Below, piece after piece: positions 6,826-10,363 of a DNA stretch of 10,363 bases. Below the pieces are notes generated by a model that was given only the letters and a program-made list of their open reading frames with translations, was not told the DNA's origin and made no database searches. Source of the stretch: Rhizobiaceae bacterium UBA1291 (lineage in GTDB: Bacteria > Pseudomonadota > Alphaproteobacteria > Rhizobiales > Rhizobiaceae); NCBI GenBank assembly GCA_002307905.1, contig DBUL01000117.1, forward strand, positions 274-10,636, given 5' to 3'. The translations under genes and the position numbers were made by a program. Position 1 is the first letter of the stretch; each line of letters starts with the position of its first letter.

Positions 6826-8283
6826 ATGTACGAACAATACGGACTGCTGATCGGCGGCGAATGGCGGCAGGCCTCCGACCGTGGCCTGATCGAGGTGAAC
6901 AGCCCGGCGACGGAGAACATTGTCGGCCACGTACCGGCGGCGACAGAGGAAGACGAACGGGCGGCCCTTGCCGCCGCCGAGGGCAGCTTTGCTCCCTGGG
7001 CCGCCGTTGCTGCCTGGGATCGGGCCGCGATCCTCAGGCGCGCTGCCGATCTCATGCGCGAGCGCGTAGGAAAGTTCGCCCACATCATGAGCAGCGAGAC
7101 CGGCAAGCCGCTCGCCGAAGCAGAGGCCGAGATTCGCGCCAGCGCCGACCAGTTCGAATGGCAAGGCGAGGAAGCCAAGCGCATCTACGGCCAGACGATT
7201 CCCGGCCGCCACCCGGATGAACGGCTTTTGGTGATCTACCAGCCGGTCGGTCCTTGCCTTGCGCTCACCGCCTGGAATTTTCCCATGCTCCTGCCGGCCC
7301 GCAAGATCGCGGCAGCGCTTGCGGCCGGCTGTACCGTCATTGTCCGGCCGGCCTCCGAGGCGCCCGGCAGTTGCATGGCGATCGGCGAGGCGCTGATCGA
7401 CGCCGGCCTGCCCAGGGGATGCCTATCGATCCTGACCGGCCCCGCCGTGCCGATGGTCGCGCGGTTGATCGCCTCGCCCGTCATCCGCAAGGTGTCGCTG
7501 ACCGGGTCCGTGCCCGTCGGTCGGGAAATCCTCAAGGTAGCGGCCGACGGTATCAAGAAGGTGACAATGGAGCTCGGTGGCCATGCACCTGTCATCGTCC
7601 ATGCCGATTTCGATCCCATCGCTGCTGCGGAAAAGCTCGCCGCCACCAAGTTCCGCAATTGCGGTCAGGTCTGCATTTCCCCGTCGCGCTTCTATGTACA
7701 CCGCTCGATCCTCGCCCCCTTCGAGGAAACCTTCGCCAAATACGCGCGCGGCCTGACGATCGGTGACGGGCTGAAGCCCGGCGTCACGACCGGTCCGATG
7801 ATCCGCGCCCGATCGCTCGCCGGTGCCGAAGCGCTGATTGCGGACGCGCTCGACCGTGGCGCGAGGCTGCTCGCCGGCGGAAAGCGTCCGGCGCATCTCA
7901 ATCGCGGGCATTTCCTGGAACCGACAGCCCTCGGCAACGTGCCCGACGATGCCCGTATCATGCGGGAAGAACCCTTCGCGCCGATTGCGCCGATCGCGGC
8001 TTTCGACAGCCTTGACGAAGTAATCGCGCGGGCGAATTCCACCGATTTCGGCCTCGCGGCCTATGTCTTCACCCGCGACTCGGCCCTGGCCGCGCAGACG
8101 GCGGAGGCTCTGGAGGCCGGCATGGTCGGCGTCAACGAAACACTGCTCGCAACCGCCGAGGCACCCTTCGGCGGCACGCGCCAGAGCGGCTTTGGCCGCG
8201 AAGGAGGAAGCCTTGGCATCCTCGACTATCTGAACCCGAAATACATACGCCACCGGCTGGTGAAGGGAGCACTCCATGACTGA
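6826..8283 (+). CDS. NAD(P)-dependent aldehyde dehydrogenase (succinate/ketoglutarate semialdehyde dehydrogenase-like)
   Basis: Cytoplasmic enzyme oxidising an aldehyde to a carboxylic acid, probably the aldehyde released by an earlier step of this operon. Its 485 residues are the normal length of the superfamily. Catalytic features are complete: N151 in WNFP, general base E249 in MELGGHAP, and nucleophile C283 in NCGQVC. The EEPFAP segment at 381-386 and the C-terminal FGGTRQSGFGREGG at 448-461 are also typical. The conserved lysine of the cofactor-binding KPA motif is R174 here (VRPASEAP), a change also worth noting for cofactor preference. The start has a TGAGG ribosome-binding sequence overlapping the preceding stop. 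It overlaps the next gene by 8 bases. The overall sequence recalls GabD-type and 2-oxoglutarate semialdehyde dehydrogenases, but the substrate is not proven. Confidence 0.94.
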   Translation: MYEQYGLLIGGEWRQASDRGLIEVNSPATENIVGHVPAATEEDERAALAAAEGSFAPWAAVAAWDRAAILRRAADLMRERVGKFAHIMSSETGKPLAEAEAEIRASADQFEWQGEEAKRIYGQTIPGRHPDERLLVIYQPVGPCLALTAWNFPMLLPARKIAAALAAGCTVIVRPASEAPGSCMAIGEALIDAGLPRGCLSILTGPAVPMVARLIASPVIRKVSLTGSVPVGREILKVAADGIKKVTMELGGHAPVIVHADFDPIAAAEKLAATKFRNCGQVCISPSRFYVHRSILAPFEETFAKYARGLTIGDGLKPGVTTGPMIRARSLAGAEALIADALDRGARLLAGGKRPAHLNRGHFLEPTALGNVPDDARIMREEPFAPIAPIAAFDSLDEVIARANSTDFGLAAYVFTRDSALAAQTAEALEAGMVGVNETLLATAEAPFGGTRQSGFGREGGSLGILDYLNPKYIRHRLVKGALHD

Positions 8284-9985
8284 CAAGAAGACCGCCGGTC
8301 TCGACAATGGATTGACCAACTACGGCGACCGGGATTTCGCCCGTTACCTACGGCGTTCCTTTGCCAGTTCGATGGGGTATACAGGGGCCTCGCTCGATAA
8401 GCCGATCGTCGGCATCTGCACCACAGAGAGCGGATTCAACAATTGTCATCGCCATTTTCCGGAGATGATCGAGGCGGTGAAGCGCGGCGTGCTGGCCGCC
8501 GGCGCACTGCCCGTCACCTTCCCGGTGATCTCGCTCGGCGAAGTCTTCCTCTCGCCGACCTCGCTCGTCTATCGCAACCTGATGGCGATGAGCGTCGAGG
8601 AAATGATCCGGGCCCAGCCGATGGATTCCGTCGTGCTGATGGGCGGTTGCGACAAGACCGTGCCGGCACTGCTGATGGGCGCCTATTCCGCAGGCAAGCC
8701 CGCGGCCCTGGTCGTCGCCGGCCCGATGATGACCGGCCGCCACAAGGGCGAACGACTGGGCGCCTGCACCGATTGCCGCCGCTTCTGGAGCAAATACCGC
8801 GCCGGCGATGCCGACAAGCAGGAGATCGACCAGGTTGAAGGCCGTCTTGCCGTCACGTCCGGCACCTGCGCCGTGATGGGGACGGCGAGCACCATGGCGC
8901 TGCTGGCAGAAACCCTCGGCATGATGTTACCGCACACCGCCGCAATTCCGGCCGTGCATGCCGACCGGCTGCGCGCGTCGGAGGAGACCGGCACGCTTGC
9001 CGCCCAGATGGCGATGACCGGCGGCCCCCGCCCGGAAACGCTCATCCCCCGGGCATCGATCGAGAATGCGCTGCGGGTGCTGCTCGCCGTGTCGGGCTCG
9101 ACCAATGCGATCGTGCATCTGGCGGCCATTGCGGGCCGGGCCGGCATCGACATCGATCTAGCAGACTTCAACCGGCTCTCCGACGAGACGCCGGTGCTTG
9201 TCGACCTGAAGCCGGTCGGCAATGGCTATATGGAGGATTTCCACGCCGCCGGCGGACTTGAGGGCGTGCTCAGAGGCATTGCGGACAAGCTCAATCTCGA
9301 CTGCCGCGACGTCACCGGCCAGACGCTTGGCGAGCGGGTGGCAAGACCGCTCGGCGATCCGATCGATCGCGCCGTGATCCGCACCGCTGACAATCCGGTG
9401 GATCCGCTCGGCGGACTGATTGCGCTCACCGGCACGCTCGCCCCCGAAGGGGCAATCCTGAAACGGGCGGCAGCAACTCCCGCCCTGCTCGAACACGAAG
9501 GTCGTGCCGTTGTTTTCTCTTCACTGGAGGATCTCGCCGCGCGGATCGACGATCCCGCTCTCGACGTTGAAGCTGACGACATCCTTGTTCTGCAGAATGC
9601 AGGGCCCCGCAGCGCGTCGGGCATGCCGGAGGCAGGCTACCTGCCGATCCCGAAGAAGCTGGCGGCAAAGGGCGTCAAGGACATGGTGCGGATTTCCGAT
9701 GCGCGCATGTCGGGCACGGCCTTCGGCACGATCGTCCTGCATGTGACACCCGAAACCGACCTCGGCGGACCCTTGGCCCTGGTCAGGAACGGCGACCGTA
9801 TCCGCCTTTCGGCAAGCGAAAAGCGGATCGATCTGCTGGTCCACGAAGAAGAACTCGCGCGCCGTCGCCAGGAGTATTGTTCGAACACCACGGAGCCCGC
9901 ACGCGGCTATGCGCTCCTCTATCGCCGTCACGTGCTGTCGGCCACGAAGGGCTGTGACTTTGATTTTCTCCGCGCCGTGACCTGA
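8276..9985 (+). CDS. IlvD/Edd-family dehydratase, sugar-acid dehydratase type
   Basis: Iron-sulfur and Mg-dependent dehydratase that removes water from a polyhydroxy acid to give a 2-keto-3-deoxy acid. Its 569 residues fit the arabinonate/xylonate dehydratase branch better than 6-phosphogluconate dehydratase. Cluster ligands are C57 (FNNCHRHF), C125 (MGGCDKTVPALL) and C198 (SGTCAVMGTAST). D126 and K127 of the CDK motif match the metal-binding aspartate and carbamoylated lysine known in the family. The proposed catalytic serine is S479 in SDARMSGTAFG. The C-terminal ATKGCDFDFLRA segment is typical of sugar-acid dehydratases. An extra CTDC pair at 164-167 (GACTDCRRFW) is noticeable. The ATG at 8276 has GAAGGGAG 6 bases upstream and overlaps the preceding gene by 8 bases. 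Presence in a catabolic operon argues against a role in branched-chain amino acid synthesis. The substrate is unknown. Confidence 0.93.
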   Translation: MTDKKTAGLDNGLTNYGDRDFARYLRRSFASSMGYTGASLDKPIVGICTTESGFNNCHRHFPEMIEAVKRGVLAAGALPVTFPVISLGEVFLSPTSLVYRNLMAMSVEEMIRAQPMDSVVLMGGCDKTVPALLMGAYSAGKPAALVVAGPMMTGRHKGERLGACTDCRRFWSKYRAGDADKQEIDQVEGRLAVTSGTCAVMGTASTMALLAETLGMMLPHTAAIPAVHADRLRASEETGTLAAQMAMTGGPRPETLIPRASIENALRVLLAVSGSTNAIVHLAAIAGRAGIDIDLADFNRLSDETPVLVDLKPVGNGYMEDFHAAGGLEGVLRGIADKLNLDCRDVTGQTLGERVARPLGDPIDRAVIRTADNPVDPLGGLIALTGTLAPEGAILKRAAATPALLEHEGRAVVFSSLEDLAARIDDPALDVEADDILVLQNAGPRSASGMPEAGYLPIPKKLAAKGVKDMVRISDARMSGTAFGTIVLHVTPETDLGGPLALVRNGDRIRLSASEKRIDLLVHEEELARRRQEYCSNTTEPARGYALLYRRHVLSATKGCDFDFLRAVT

Positions 9986-10022
9986 GCCTTGTGCTTCATA
10001 GTTGGGAATCAGAGCACAAGGC
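9986..10022 (+). other. Hairpin directly after the catabolic operon
   Basis: A perfect 10-bp inverted repeat, GCCTTGTGCT at 9986-9995 and AGCACAAGGC at 10013-10022, with a 17-base loop. It begins immediately after the dehydratase stop codon. No T-run follows, so a classic intrinsic terminator is not supported. It may protect the 3' end of the operon message or contribute to termination by another route. The long loop makes a weaker structure than the intercistronic hairpin of the transporter operon. Confidence 0.5.
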
Positions 10023-10363
10023 GGAAGGTGGACTGCAGACTTGGATGCTGGTTGACGATACGGAGGCTTCGTAGTGGGCACCTGCAAAGTTTTGTCATCT
10101 GCCAGCATAGCGCGCAGCATCTCGCCAGTATGATGCACCTGTGTCTCCGGCGGAAAAGCGATCCATGCGATCGTGTTGCGGTGCGATTTCAGGCTTGTGC
10201 CTGGCCACCCGCGCCCCGGCACTCATAAGGTCGGCCTCGATCGCCTCTGGATGCTGCATTCTCAGAGGTACCCCAATCTGCGCGTTTCGTTCTCGGCTGC
10301 GCTGAACCTTCGCGATCGGCAAGGAATACATTGGATTTTGAGGTTTTGCTCAGGGACAAACGC
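10023..10363. other. Stretch without a recognisable gene
   Basis: After the post-operon hairpin I see no open frame that I can assign to a family on either strand. A minus-strand frame of 78 codons (10095-10331) and a plus-strand frame of 79 codons (9989-10228) exist. Neither has recognisable motifs, a convincing ribosome-binding site or the strong G/C third-position bias of the upstream genes. The composition is visibly less GC-rich than the operon. This could be a decayed gene, the edge of an accessory element, or simple intergenic DNA. Confidence 0.5.

Noticed and set aside
7423..8319. A 298-codon minus-strand open frame opposite the aldehyde dehydrogenase
   Set aside because: Antisense to a gene with a complete catalytic triad; the translation has no recognisable features.
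8276..9985. Assignment of the dehydratase as IlvD of valine/isoleucine synthesis
   Set aside because: The catabolic operon context, the GACTDCRRFW segment and the C-terminal GCDFDFLRA favour a sugar-acid dehydratase.
9986..10022. Intrinsic terminator after the catabolic operon
   Set aside because: The stem is perfect, but the loop is long (17 bases) and no T-run follows, so only a hairpin of uncertain role is reported.
9521..10222. A 233-codon minus-strand open frame reaching from the non-coding tail into the dehydratase
   Set aside because: Most of it is antisense to conserved dehydratase sequence. The part beyond 9985 has no recognisable motif, so it is treated as chance.
1..10363. tRNA or rRNA genes, CRISPR arrays, insertion-sequence ends
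   Set aside because: None were recognised on reading both strands; the gene-free stretches are short and contain only the elements listed.

Overview
The window looks like part of a chromosome or large replicon of an alphaproteobacterium, most probably a member of the Rhizobiales. This is inferred from the GC-rich coding sequence with strong third-position G/C, the gene families present, and an arrangement typical of rhizobial carbohydrate-use loci: an ABC sugar transporter divergent from a regulator-led catabolic operon. I could not run a search, so the taxon is an inference.

Left arm (1-2872, minus strand): a CUT1-type sugar ABC importer, read right to left. The order is periplasmic binding protein (1601-2872), first permease (662-1543), then second permease (1-669, cut by the window edge after 223 residues). 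A perfect 10-bp hairpin lies between the binding-protein and permease genes. The ATP-binding subunit is not in the window; if it is encoded locally it lies beyond position 1.

Centre (2873-3091): an AT-rich divergent control region of 219 bp. It holds three copies of a motif of the form TATGTTKWACWT. Two are in tandem next to the regulator and one is close to the binding-protein start. It also contains a separate palindromic element, GCATTTCGGAACGAATGC. These are the best candidates for operators of the IclR-type regulator.

Right arm (3092-9985, plus strand): a tightly packed five-gene operon. It encodes an IclR-family regulator, a Gfo/Idh/MocA NAD(P)-dependent dehydrogenase, a thiamine-diphosphate enzyme related to IolD, an NAD(P)-dependent aldehyde dehydrogenase and an IlvD/Edd-type sugar-acid dehydratase. 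The genes overlap by 4 or 8 bases or are separated by 10 bases, so they are probably co-transcribed and translationally coupled. The last 378 bp (9986-10363) begin with a hairpin and contain no gene I can recognise.

Together the locus reads as uptake and oxidative breakdown of a sugar, sugar acid or cyclitol. A dehydrogenase, a sugar-acid dehydratase, a ThDP enzyme and an aldehyde dehydrogenase in one operon, without any visible kinase, lactonase or aldolase, do not match a standard pathway I can name. One possible route is oxidation, dehydration to a 2-keto-3-deoxy acid, ThDP-dependent C-C cleavage or decarboxylation, and oxidation of the resulting aldehyde. The substrate is unknown, and this pathway is the most interesting unresolved element of the window.
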